9,420 bases of DNA from Lachnospiraceae bacterium (GCA_009774655.1 VSOD01000139.1:1-9420); one strand, 5' to 3'; shown: positions 1-6,849, numbered from the stretch's first letter. Notes: generated from the letters alone by a model not told the origin. Made by a program: numbers and translations.

Positions 1-1
1 G

Positions 2-226
2 GTACGGATCACACTTGCCGGGAAGACGCAGGAGAGGGAGGATGTTCCTATTATGATAGAAAAGATTCAGATCGGAACTGAGACGGAGCAAAAAGGGGGT
101 GAGGCGGGGCAGACGGATGAAGCCGGAGTGGAGACACAGGCAGTGCAGGAGTACAGAAAGGTATTCGCTGATATTCTGGGTATAGCACAGGAGCAGGTGG
201 AGGTGAGATACAGTGGAAGCGGCTAA
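2..226 (+). CDS. spoIIIAF: Stage III sporulation protein AF, C-terminal part (partial at left edge)
   Basis: An open frame enters from the left edge and stops with TAA at 224-226, leaving the last 74 residues. SpoIIIAF is a small membrane protein of the SpoIIIA complex, which the mother cell builds to connect with the engulfed forespore. The membrane segments would lie upstream of the window. What is visible is a soluble tail: a strand-like start (VRITLAG), an acidic, Gln/Gly-rich stretch, and an ending of the type YRKVFADILGIAQEQVEVRY, which fits the end of the SpoIIIAF family. The identification rests mainly on position, directly before spoIIIAG and spoIIIAH. Its last 14 bases overlap the start of spoIIIAG, so the two are probably translationally coupled. 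Confidence 0.8.
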   Translation, partial: VRITLAGKTQEREDVPIMIEKIQIGTETEQKGGEAGQTDEAGVETQAVQEYRKVFADILGIAQEQVEVRYSGSG

Positions 227-824
227 AAAGATGATGGAAAAGCTGACAGGCGGGAAAAAGCTGCAGAAGGACCAGTGTCTGATCATAATCCTGGTCGGTA
301 TTCTGTTATGTGTGATTGCTGTTCCGGTCGAAAAAAAAGATTCAAAGTCCGGTTTATCGAACATAATAGATGATACAATCGATGATCATAAGGTGCAGAC
401 AGGACAGGAGGATACTTCCGGCTATGCCGGTTACTGGGAGGAGAAGCTGGAAGAGGCGCTCCGCTGTGTGGAGGGCGTGGGGAAAGTCAGAGTGCTGATC
501 ACCCTGCAGCGTTCGGAGCAGAAGATCGTGGAGAAGGACGGACCGGAACAGAATACGGATACCGAGGAGACGGATTCTACCGGAGGAAGGCGCACTGTCA
601 GGGAGAGCAGTGTCGAGAAGAGTACGATCTATACGGCGGACGGACAGGGGAGAGACGTACCCTATGTGGTGATGACGATAGAGCCTGTTGTGGAGGGGGT
701 TGTGGTGATCGCACAGGGTGCGGACCGCGGGAATGTCCGCGAAAATATTATTGAAGCAATTCAGGTATTATTTGATATTGACCCGAATAAGATAAAAATA
801 GTAAAGATGAAAAATAATCAGTGA
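213..824 (+). CDS. spoIIIAG: Stage III sporulation protein AG, ring-forming channel component
   Basis: SpoIIIAG of 203 residues. The family forms a large oligomeric ring in the intermembrane space, part of the channel linking mother cell and forespore. Visible features are a Lys-rich cytoplasmic start, one hydrophobic membrane segment at about residues 22-39 (CLIIILVGILLCVIAVPV) and a Lys/Asp linker. The first half of a ring-building motif lies at about 75-98 (EALRCVEGVGKVRVLITL), followed by a polar Thr/Glu/Gly/Arg-rich insertion at about 100-147. The second half at 148-200 contains VVVIAQGAD and ends in a DIDPNKIKIVKM strand. An inserted segment splitting the motif is known for SpoIIIAG. 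The GTG start is chosen because GGAGGTGAG lies about six bases upstream (199-207). It overlaps spoIIIAF by 14 bases, and spoIIIAH follows after 13. Confidence 0.93.
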   Translation: MEAAKKMMEKLTGGKKLQKDQCLIIILVGILLCVIAVPVEKKDSKSGLSNIIDDTIDDHKVQTGQEDTSGYAGYWEEKLEEALRCVEGVGKVRVLITLQRSEQKIVEKDGPEQNTDTEETDSTGGRRTVRESSVEKSTIYTADGQGRDVPYVVMTIEPVVEGVVVIAQGADRGNVRENIIEAIQVLFDIDPNKIKIVKMKNNQ

Positions 825-837
825 AGGGGAGAAAGAA

Positions 838-1551
838 TTGAAAAATATGATCAAGAAGAACCAGATGATGATCACGGCGCTTGCGATCATGATCGCAGTG
901 GCGGGCTACCTGAATTTTGCAGGTACGAAAGTAACGGATGAAGACCTTATGACGGTCAACGGAGAGATTGCAACAGATGATATGGGGAATCTGGCCATGA
1001 ACCAGGATGACAGCGAGTATGCGGGACTGATGGATCTGTCGGATGAAGATATCGAGCAGGCATCCGGAGACATCGAGAGTCTGGACAGCGATGTGACCAT
1101 GGCGGTGAACGGCGGCGTTGACGAGGAACTGGCGGAAGCGCTGGCGGAGGAACAGATGGAAGACGTGCCCGGCGAGGCGGTATTTACCTCCGGTAATGTC
1201 TCCGAGATGTCGGGAGCCAAGCTGCAGAAGGAACAGACCAGGGCGCAGAATAAGGAAACGCTGCTGGAGATCATCAACAATGCCAATATCAGCGATACAC
1301 AGAAGCAGGAGGCAGTCAACAGCATGATCACCATGACGGACATTGCGGAGAAGGAGACGGCGGCGGAGATCCTGCTGGAGGCCAAGGGATTTTCGGATGC
1401 GGTTGTCAGCATAGACGGCGACAGCGTGGATGTGGTGGTCAATACCGAGGAGCTGACGGAAGCACAGCGGGCACAGATCGAGGATATCGTGATCCGCAAG
1501 ACAGGCGTGAGCGCCGATTCGATCATTATCAGTACGGTTAATGCAAATTAA
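838..1551 (+). CDS. spoIIIAH: Stage III sporulation protein AH
   Basis: SpoIIIAH of 237 residues, the mother-cell partner of forespore SpoIIQ (or its clostridial equivalent) in the feeding-tube channel. It has a short Lys-rich start, one membrane segment at about residues 10-27 and a long acidic linker. The C-terminal ring-building (FliF/EscJ-like) domain at about 135-237 carries the family pattern of helices ending in TAAEILLEAKGF and strands SVDVVVNT and SADSIIISTVN. The TTG start is preferred: AAGGGGA (824-830) sits seven bases before it and it gives the usual MKN beginning, whereas the in-frame ATG at 847 would be 16 bases from that site. It is the last gene of the spoIIIA operon. In Bacillus the operon is switched on in the mother cell by sigma-E; its promoter lies outside this window. 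Confidence 0.93.
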   Translation: MKNMIKKNQMMITALAIMIAVAGYLNFAGTKVTDEDLMTVNGEIATDDMGNLAMNQDDSEYAGLMDLSDEDIEQASGDIESLDSDVTMAVNGGVDEELAEALAEEQMEDVPGEAVFTSGNVSEMSGAKLQKEQTRAQNKETLLEIINNANISDTQKQEAVNSMITMTDIAEKETAAEILLEAKGFSDAVVSIDGDSVDVVVNTEELTEAQRAQIEDIVIRKTGVSADSIIISTVNAN

Positions 1552-1575
1552 GTGCACTATCTGAATTTTTATGAT
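1548..1575 (+). promoter_or_regulatory. Possible sigma-A promoter for prfC
   Basis: The -10-like TATGAT at 1570-1575, followed by AGAAT, resembles vegetative promoters. The -35 region is weak: TTAAGT at 1548-1553, 16 bases upstream, with only three matches to consensus. If used, it would give a leader of about 200 nucleotides that includes the hairpin at 1655-1721. A second weak candidate at 1729-1757 would give a very short leader. Confidence 0.3.
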
Positions 1576-1780
1576 AGAATGTATCCGTATGAAAGCGGCA
1601 TCCGGAGGCAAAACTACTATTGCAGGACATTGGAAGAAGGCAGGAATCGCATGTAAACAGCCGCTGCCCGCCTGTACGGAAGGGTTTCGCAGGGGATGAG
1701 GGCGGCGGCGCCTGACTGTTTCGGAATCTTGCCTGAGGCTGCCGGGATATCTATGTTATAGAATTTGGAGGATAAATTAC
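1552..1780 (+). other. Spacer between spoIIIAH and prfC
   Basis: This 229-base gap contains no convincing gene. It holds a possible sigma-A -10 box near its start, a GC-rich hairpin at 1655-1721, a second weak promoter-like pair (TTGCCT at 1729-1734, 17 bases, TATGTT at 1752-1757) and the prfC ribosome binding site GGAGG at 1767-1771. No hairpin followed by a T-run was found, so where the sporulation transcript ends is not evident. Confidence 0.6.
1655..1721 (+). other. Imperfect GC-rich hairpin in the prfC leader
   Basis: AAACAG (1655-1660) pairs with CTGTTT (1716-1721). CCGCTGCCC (1661-1669) pairs with GGGCGGCGG (1700-1708) with one G-U pair, leaving a seven-base bulge at 1709-1715. Inside, CCTG (1671-1674) can pair with CAGG (1690-1693). 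No T-run follows, so it is not a standard terminator. The pairing is seen by eye; any function is unknown. Confidence 0.45.
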
Positions 1781-3373
1781 GTGGGTAATTACGCGGAAGA
1801 GATCAACAAAAGAAGAACCTTTGCAATCATATCGCATCCGGATGCAGGGAAGACGACCCTGACGGAGAAGTTTCTGTTATACGGCGGCGCCATCAATCTG
1901 GCAGGGAGCGTGAAGGGTAAGGCGACGGCAAGACATGCGGTCTCCGACTGGATGGAGATTGAGAAGGAGAGAGGTATCTCTGTCACATCCTCGGTACTGC
2001 AGTTTGAATATGAAGGTTTCTGTATCAATATTCTGGATACGCCGGGACATCAGGATTTCTCGGAGGACACCTACAGAACGCTGATGGCAGCGGATTCGGC
2101 GGTGATGGTCATTGATGCTTCCAAGGGGGTGGAGGCGCAGACACGTAAGCTTTTTAAAGTATGCGTTATGCGCCATATTCCGATCTTTACTTTTATCAAT
2201 AAGATGGACAGGGATGCCAACGATACCTTTGAACTGCTCGACGAGATCGAAAAGGAACTGGGGATCGCCACCTGTCCGATCAACTGGCCTATCGGATCCG
2301 GCAAAAACTTCCAGGGAGTTTATGAGCGGTCGAGCAGGCAGGTCATTACCTTCACCGATACGGAGAAGGGAACGAAGGAAGGACATGCTACCCGGATAGC
2401 GGTGGAAGATGAGGCGCTTTTGACAGAGCAGATCGGCGAGGCCAACAGGGCACAGCTTTTGGATGAGACAGAGCTGTTAGACGGCGCCAGTGCGGAGTAC
2501 GATCTGGAGCTGATACAGGCGGGCGAACTGACACCGGTATTCTTCGGTTCGGCACTTACCAACTTCGGTGTGGAGATTTTCCTGCAGCACTTTTTGCAGA
2601 TGACTACGACACCGCTTCCGCGCAGGGCGGATATCGGGCTGATCGATCCGGTGGAGCATGAATTTTCGGCCTTTGTCTTTAAGATTCAGGCCAATATGAA
2701 TAAGGCGCACAGAGACAGGGTGGCCTTTATGCGTATCTGCTCCGGCAGATTCGATGCCGCCGCTGAGGTGAAGCATGTACAGGGCGGGAAGGTCATGCGC
2801 CTGTCGCAGCCGCAGCAGATTATGGCAGATGAGCGCAAAATACTGAGTGAAGCCTATGCTGGGGATATTATCGGTGTGTTCGATCCGGGTATCTTCTCGA
2901 TCGGAGATACGATCTGTATGCCGAAGGAGCAGTTCGTTTATGAGGGGATACCGACCTTTGCACCGGAACATTTCGCGAGGGTGCGCCAGATGGATACCAT
3001 GAAGAGAAAGCAGTTTGTGAAAGGGATCACGCAGATCGCCCAGGAGGGAGCCATCCAGATCTTCCAGGAATTCAATACGGGTATGGAAGAAATCATCGTG
3101 GGCGTGGTCGGTGTGCTGCAGTTCGATGTTCTGAAATACCGTCTGGAGAATGAATATAATGTAGAGATCAGGCTGGAGAATCTTCCTTATGAACATATCC
3201 GCTGGATTGAGAATAAGGATATCGATCTGGATAAACTGACAGGAACATCGGATATGAAGAAGATCCGGGATCTAAAGGATAATCCGCTTCTGCTGTTCGT
3301 CAACCAGTGGAGTATCGGCATGACGCTGGACAGGAATGAAGGACTGGTCTTATCCGAGTTTGGCAGGAATTAG
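1781..3373 (+). CDS. prfC: Peptide chain release factor 3 (RF3), GTPase
   Basis: RF3 of 530 residues, about the length of E. coli RF3 (529). It is a cytosolic translational GTPase that removes RF1/RF2 from the ribosome after peptide release. All G-domain motifs are present: P-loop SHPDAGKT at 18-25, the switch region with ERGISVTSSV at 63-72, DTPGH at 86-90, NKMD at 140-143, and a GSALTNFG segment before the second domain. The stretch ARHAVSDWMEIEKERGIS and the FVKGITQIAQEGAIQIF region are typical of RF3 rather than EF-G or tetracycline-resistance proteins. The GTG start has GGAGG nine bases upstream. It ends 38 bases before the preferred start of the transglutaminase gene, so the two are probably co-transcribed. 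Its place after spoIIIAH is unlike Bacillus subtilis. Confidence 0.96.
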   Translation: MGNYAEEINKRRTFAIISHPDAGKTTLTEKFLLYGGAINLAGSVKGKATARHAVSDWMEIEKERGISVTSSVLQFEYEGFCINILDTPGHQDFSEDTYRTLMAADSAVMVIDASKGVEAQTRKLFKVCVMRHIPIFTFINKMDRDANDTFELLDEIEKELGIATCPINWPIGSGKNFQGVYERSSRQVITFTDTEKGTKEGHATRIAVEDEALLTEQIGEANRAQLLDETELLDGASAEYDLELIQAGELTPVFFGSALTNFGVEIFLQHFLQMTTTPLPRRADIGLIDPVEHEFSAFVFKIQANMNKAHRDRVAFMRICSGRFDAAAEVKHVQGGKVMRLSQPQQIMADERKILSEAYAGDIIGVFDPGIFSIGDTICMPKEQFVYEGIPTFAPEHFARVRQMDTMKRKQFVKGITQIAQEGAIQIFQEFNTGMEEIIVGVVGVLQFDVLKYRLENEYNVEIRLENLPYEHIRWIENKDIDLDKLTGTSDMKKIRDLKDNPLLLFVNQWSIGMTLDRNEGLVLSEFGRN

Positions 3374-3411
3374 AGAGCAGACGGGTGTCGGCTGTGATGA
3401 AAGGTGTGCAG

Positions 3412-4587
3412 ATGAAGAAAACGGGCTTGTTATTAACCGGTATGTTGGTCGTTACGGGATGTCTGACTTACGCATGGAGGACACTGCCAAGACAGGAGAG
3501 CGACCTGTATGTGCAGGAGGACGTGGGGGCAAGGCAGGAGGAGCAGGAGTCGGCGGAGCAGGTAGTCCGGCGAGAGAGAGAGGAAGGATACGCTTACAGT
3601 ATGCTGCCCGTGGAAGAGCAGGAGCTGTATATGGAGATTCGGGATGCCCTGACGCAGTTTCAGGAAGACGTGAAGCTGTCAAGCTGTGACAAGGAGCAGA
3701 TTTCCCATGTGTTCCAGTGCGTCCTCAACGATCATCCGGAGATCTTCTATGTGGAAGGCTATACTTATACGGAATACACGCTGGGGGATATTCTGCGGAA
3801 GATCACTTTTACCGGTTCTTACCGTTATGATCAGGCCGAGATTGCGGAAAAGCAGAGGCAGATAGATAATTATGTAAACCGGTGCCTGAGCGGGATGCCG
3901 GCAGGGGCAGACGATTACACGAAGGTAAAATACATCTATGAGTATTTGATTCACCACACGGAATACGACGCCGCGGCGGAGGATAACCAGAATATCTGTT
4001 CCGTTTTTATCGAGGGCAGATCGGTATGCCAGGGATATGCCAAGGCCACGCAGTATCTTCTGAATCAGGCGGGCGTGCCCGCCACGCTGGTGCTGGGGCG
4101 TGTGGTAGGCGGCGAAGGACATGCCTGGAATCTGGTGCAGGTAGAGGGGCAGTACTACTATGTGGATACGACCTGGGGAGATGCCTCCTATCAGGCGGTC
4201 GGCGGTGCGGAGAGTTACCCCGGAGAGAAGATCCCAACGATCAATTACGATTATCTGTGTGTCTCCACGGAACAGCTGAACCTGACGCATACGCTGGACA
4301 ATGTGGTGGAGCTGCCGGAGTGTACTTCCATGGCTGCGAACTATTATGTGCGGGAAGGCTTCTATTTCACGGAGTGGAATGAGGAACAGGTGGAGCGGAT
4401 CTTTCGGGAGGAGTACGAGAAGGGCAGCGCGTATGTGACGCTCAAGTGCATGAGCGCCGACGTATACCGGCAGATGGAGGATGCCCTGATCACGCGGCAG
4501 GAGGTATTCCGCTATCTGAACTGTCCGGAAGGCGTGGTGTCCTACTCGGATAATGAGGAGCAGTTCAGTATGAGCTTCTGGCTTTGA
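3412..4587 (+). CDS. Transglutaminase-like cysteine protein, probable lipoprotein
   Basis: A 391-residue protein with a transglutaminase-like (papain-fold) domain. The catalytic triad is intact: Cys206 in RSVCQGYA, His237 in GHAWN and Asp252 in VDTTWGD. Such enzymes may crosslink, hydrolyse or cleave peptide substrates; the substrate here is unknown. The N-terminus MKKTGLLLTGMLVVTGC has a basic start, a short hydrophobic core and a lipobox (VTGC, Cys17), suggesting a lipoprotein on the outer face of the membrane, though a plain membrane anchor is possible. A helical region (about 45-190, with HPEIFYVEGYTY) precedes the catalytic domain, and a C-terminal domain of about 100 residues has no recognised function. 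ATG 3412 is preferred because it has AAAGGTG just upstream and gives the best signal peptide. In-frame GTG 3385 and ATG 3397 are alternatives that would lengthen the signal. Confidence 0.85.
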   Translation: MKKTGLLLTGMLVVTGCLTYAWRTLPRQESDLYVQEDVGARQEEQESAEQVVRREREEGYAYSMLPVEEQELYMEIRDALTQFQEDVKLSSCDKEQISHVFQCVLNDHPEIFYVEGYTYTEYTLGDILRKITFTGSYRYDQAEIAEKQRQIDNYVNRCLSGMPAGADDYTKVKYIYEYLIHHTEYDAAAEDNQNICSVFIEGRSVCQGYAKATQYLLNQAGVPATLVLGRVVGGEGHAWNLVQVEGQYYYVDTTWGDASYQAVGGAESYPGEKIPTINYDYLCVSTEQLNLTHTLDNVVELPECTSMAANYYVREGFYFTEWNEEQVERIFREEYEKGSAYVTLKCMSADVYRQMEDALITRQEVFRYLNCPEGVVSYSDNEEQFSMSFWL

Positions 4588-4605
4588 CGGCTCCGGAGAT
4601 TTTTT
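4576..4605 (+). terminator. Weak possible terminator after the transglutaminase gene
   Basis: TTCTGG (4576-4581) can pair with CCGGAG (4593-4598) using two G-T pairs, and six T residues follow at 4600-4605. The stem overlaps the stop codon. It is weak by eye, but it lies exactly between two apparent transcription units. Confidence 0.3.
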
Positions 4606-4609
4606 GTAC

Positions 4610-4638
4610 TAGGCAAAGATGATAAATTTTGGTATACT
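4610..4638 (+). promoter_or_regulatory. Extended -10 sigma-A promoter for the yqhY-nusB-xse-ispA-dxs unit
   Basis: The -10 box TATACT (4633-4638) is preceded by TG at the extended -10 position (4630-4631). A weak -35 box TAGGCA (4610-4615, four of six matches) lies 17 bases upstream. Transcription would begin near 4645, giving a leader of about 70 nucleotides. The surrounding A/T-rich stretch contrasts with the G+C-richer genes, and this is the best promoter candidate in the window. Confidence 0.6.
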
Positions 4639-4678
4639 TATTCAAAATAAGTAACATGTTTATGCAGACGGTTGCAGG

Positions 4679-4705
4679 ATTCCGGTATGCAGTACCGGCA
4701 GGAAT
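4679..4705 (+). other. Hairpin directly before the yqhY ribosome binding site
   Basis: CCGGTA (4682-4687) and TACCGG (4693-4698) form a perfect six-base-pair stem with the loop TGCAG. ATT (4679-4681) and AAT (4703-4705) can extend it across a four-base bulge. The next bases, GGGAG at 4706-4710, are the ribosome binding site of the gene starting at 4717, so the stem lies against it and could modulate ribosome access. Confidence 0.5.
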
Positions 4706-4716
4706 GGGAGAGTAAT

Positions 4717-5103
4717 ATGGAGCAGGAATTATCTAAGAATACGTATGTATTACAGGAAGATGAGAAGATAGGCACAGTCAAGATCGCGGACGATGTAGTG
4801 GCCATGATCGCTGCACTGGCTGCAACAGAAGTGGAGGGCATAGCTGCCATGAACGGGAATATGGCTAATGAGCTTCTGAGCAGAGTCGGGGTTAAGGGAC
4901 TTGCCAAAGGCGCCAGAGTAGAGATCTTTAATAAGAAGGTGAAGGTGGAGCTGGCCATCGTGATGGAGTACGGCTTTAATATTCCGGCGACCTGTCAGCG
5001 TGCCCAGAGTAAGGTGAAGAGCGCGATCGAGAATATGACGGGACTGGAAGTGACGGACGTCAACATTCGGATCGCAGGGATCAATGTGGCCAAGGACAGG
5101 TAA
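4717..5103 (+). CDS. yqhY: Asp23/Gls24 family protein (YqhY-like)
   Basis: A 128-residue Asp23/Gls24 (DUF322) protein. Family features visible are VKIADDVVAMIAALAATEVEG near residues 21-41, GVKGLAKGARVEI at about 58-70, a strand pair KVKVELAIVMEYGFNIP, then a helix and the ending LEVTDVNIRIAGINV. The family is cytoplasmic and linked to the cell envelope or membrane. The gene beside nusB in Bacillus subtilis is yqhY, whose loss has been connected with acetyl-CoA carboxylase activity. The same neighbour, nusB, follows here after 51 bases, so the YqhY name rests on synteny as well as sequence. The ATG at 4717 is chosen for GGGAG six bases upstream; an in-frame ATG at 4672 lacks a binding site and lies ahead of the hairpin. 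The molecular function is not settled. Confidence 0.88.
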   Translation: MEQELSKNTYVLQEDEKIGTVKIADDVVAMIAALAATEVEGIAAMNGNMANELLSRVGVKGLAKGARVEIFNKKVKVELAIVMEYGFNIPATCQRAQSKVKSAIENMTGLEVTDVNIRIAGINVAKDR

Positions 5104-5154
5104 GGAACCACACGACAGGACAGTTGGAAACATAAGATATGACGAGGAATCAGT

Positions 5155-5550
5155 ATGAGCAGAAGAGAACTGCGGGAACAGATTTTTAAGCTGTTGTTCC
5201 GTGTGGAGTTTAACAGCCCGGAGGATATGGCGGAACAGGAAGAACTTTTCTTTGAGCAGGAGGATGCCGCGCAGGGAGAAGACGCCGATTATATTTCGGA
5301 CAAATTCAATAAGATTTCCGAAAGGATCACGGAATTGGACGGTTTGCTGAACCAGAAGGCGGAAGGCTGGAACACCGCCAGGATGGGCAAAGTAGATCTG
5401 ACGATCCTGCGGCTGGCGGTGTATGAGATCCGGTATGACGATTCCGTACCGACCGGCGTTGCGATCAATGAGGCGGTGGAGCTTGCCAAGAAGTTCGGTC
5501 AGGAAGCGTCGGCAGGTTTTGTCAACGGCATTCTCGCGAAGTTTGCGTAG
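5155..5550 (+). CDS. nusB: Transcription antitermination factor NusB
   Basis: NusB of 131 residues, a small all-helical cytosolic RNA-binding protein. With NusE (ribosomal protein S10) it binds boxA RNA and supports complete transcription of rRNA operons. The N-terminal helix SRRELREQIFKLLFRVEF and the C-terminal signature MGKVDLTILRLAVYEIRY (about 77-94), PTGVAINEAVELAKKFG (99-115) and GFVNGILAKF are characteristic. The middle (about 22-50) is acidic and Glu/Gln-rich. Length is normal. The ATG has GAGGA six bases upstream. xseA begins nine bases after its stop, so the two are likely coupled. folD, which lies between nusB and xseA in Bacillus subtilis, is absent here. Confidence 0.95.
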   Translation: MSRRELREQIFKLLFRVEFNSPEDMAEQEELFFEQEDAAQGEDADYISDKFNKISERITELDGLLNQKAEGWNTARMGKVDLTILRLAVYEIRYDDSVPTGVAINEAVELAKKFGQEASAGFVNGILAKFA

Positions 5551-5559
5551 GCGGCAGAT

Positions 5560-6765
5560 ATGCAGAATATATATACAGTTGCACAGATTAATTCTTATAT
5601 CAAAAATATGTTCACGCAGGATTATATGTTGCAGTCAGTTTTGGTCAAAGGCGAAGTCAGTAACTGCAAATACCATTCCTCTGGACATATTTATTTTACA
5701 TTAAAGGATGCAAAAGGCACGATAGCGTGTGTGATGTTTGCTTCCTACCGGAACGGTATGGACTTTCAGATGCGGGAAGGACAGCAGGTCGTGGTGGGCG
5801 GCAGCGTGGATGTCTACGAGAGGGACGGCAAATACCAGCTGTATGCCAGACAGATACAGCTGGACGGTGCCGGTGCGCTTTACGAGCGGTACGAGAGGCT
5901 GAAACTGGAACTGGAGGAGCGCGGCATGTTCGCGCCGCAGTATAAGCAGCCGATTCCCGGGTATATCAGGACTCTGGGGGTGGTGACTGCAGCTACGGGC
6001 GCAGCGGTGCGGGATATCATGAACATTGCCGGCAGACGGAATCCTTACGTGCAGATCATACTGTATCCGGCCATCGTACAGGGAGATGCGGCGCCGGCCA
6101 GCATCGTCAACGGCATCCATGCACTGGAGCGGATGGATGTGGATGTGATCATTGTCGGAAGAGGTGGCGGTTCCATCGAAGACCTGTGGGCTTTTAATGA
6201 AGAAGTGGTGGCACAGGCAATCTTTGACTGTCCGGTGCCGGTCATCTCTGCGGTGGGCCATGAGACGGACACCACCATCGCCGATTTTGTGGCCGATCTG
6301 CGGGCACCGACACCGTCGGCAGCAGCGGAACTGGCCGTTTACGATATCGGGCACCTGGAGGACAGGCTGGAGGAATATGCCTGTACGCTGCAGCACATGT
6401 GCAGAAAAGTGATTCGCCATTACCGGCAGGAAGTGGAGCAGTACAGCGTGCGGATGCGTTATTTGAGCCCGTTAAATACAATCCGGACGAAGCGTACGCA
6501 GGCGCTGTCTCTGGAGGAACGTCTGCAGAACCTGATGGAAAGACGGCTGCGGGACGGCAGGCACAGGCTGGCGCTCTATGTGGAGCAGATGAAAGGCCTT
6601 TCCCCGCTTGATAAGCTGAACCAGGGATATGCCTATGTGGCAGACGATACCGGGCGGACGCTCACTTCGGTCGGGCAGGTGGATGTGGGAGACAGGATGA
6701 CCGTCTATGTGAAGGATGGCAGCCTGCAGGCACAGGTCATGGAGAAAAAGCGCGTAGACCGGTAA
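5560..6765 (+). CDS. xseA: Exonuclease VII large subunit
   Basis: The 401-residue large, catalytic subunit of exonuclease VII, which degrades single-stranded DNA from both ends to short oligonucleotides. The N-terminal OB-fold domain (about 1-100) begins YTVAQINSYIKNMF and carries GEVSNCKYHSSGHIYFTLKD. The catalytic domain contains GRGGGSIEDLW at 200-210 and the SAVGHETDTTIADFVADLRA block from residue 230 (G233 H234 E235 T236 D237), followed by PTPSAAAELA. A Gln/Arg/Glu-rich helical, probably coiled-coil, stretch follows at about 260-340 and a small C-terminal domain starts at LDKLNQGYAYV. It is shorter than E. coli XseA (456), mostly in the helical part. The binding site before the ATG is poor (AGGCGGCAG), consistent with reinitiation after nusB. 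Confidence 0.95.
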   Translation: MQNIYTVAQINSYIKNMFTQDYMLQSVLVKGEVSNCKYHSSGHIYFTLKDAKGTIACVMFASYRNGMDFQMREGQQVVVGGSVDVYERDGKYQLYARQIQLDGAGALYERYERLKLELEERGMFAPQYKQPIPGYIRTLGVVTAATGAAVRDIMNIAGRRNPYVQIILYPAIVQGDAAPASIVNGIHALERMDVDVIIVGRGGGSIEDLWAFNEEVVAQAIFDCPVPVISAVGHETDTTIADFVADLRAPTPSAAAELAVYDIGHLEDRLEEYACTLQHMCRKVIRHYRQEVEQYSVRMRYLSPLNTIRTKRTQALSLEERLQNLMERRLRDGRHRLALYVEQMKGLSPLDKLNQGYAYVADDTGRTLTSVGQVDVGDRMTVYVKDGSLQAQVMEKKRVDR

Positions 6766-6786
6766 GGATATCCTGCATGGGAAGTG

Positions 6787-6849
6787 GGCCTGCAGCGCGG
6801 TTTTCGGATCGCGGCATGGATGGACAGGCAGGCGGCAGACCTGCAGGCC
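6787..6849 (+). other. Inverted repeat in the xseA-xseB spacer
   Basis: GGCCTGCAG (6787-6795) is perfectly complementary to CTGCAGGCC (6841-6849). The 45-base loop contains a smaller CGCG/CGCG stem (6796-6799 with 6810-6813). The element sits in the 113-base gap between xseA and the likely xseB start. No T-run follows, so it is not a standard terminator; it could affect RNA stability or the ratio of the two subunits. Confidence 0.45.

Noticed and set aside
748..1611. Long open frame on the - strand across spoIIIAG and spoIIIAH
   Set aside because: It is antisense to well-recognised spoIIIA genes. Its His/Arg/Leu-rich translation shows no family motifs, as expected from reading codon-biased genes backwards.
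1600..1750. Possible cobalamin riboswitch before prfC
   Set aside because: Fragments such as GGAATC, GTAAA, GCTGCCCGC and CTGTA occur in an order loosely like the cobalamin aptamer. The paired GGTG/AATCC element and the closing conserved core are missing, and the downstream gene has no cobalamin link. A covariance search with the Rfam cobalamin model would settle it.
3336..3689. Forward open frame overlapping the prfC end and the transglutaminase start
   Set aside because: Its product is Gly/Arg/Ala-rich and without motifs, and it overlaps the signal and early region of the transglutaminase gene in another frame.
4026..4382. Forward open frame inside the transglutaminase gene
   Set aside because: It is out of frame with the catalytic Cys/His/Asp motifs, which clearly belong to the main frame, and its translation is low-complexity.
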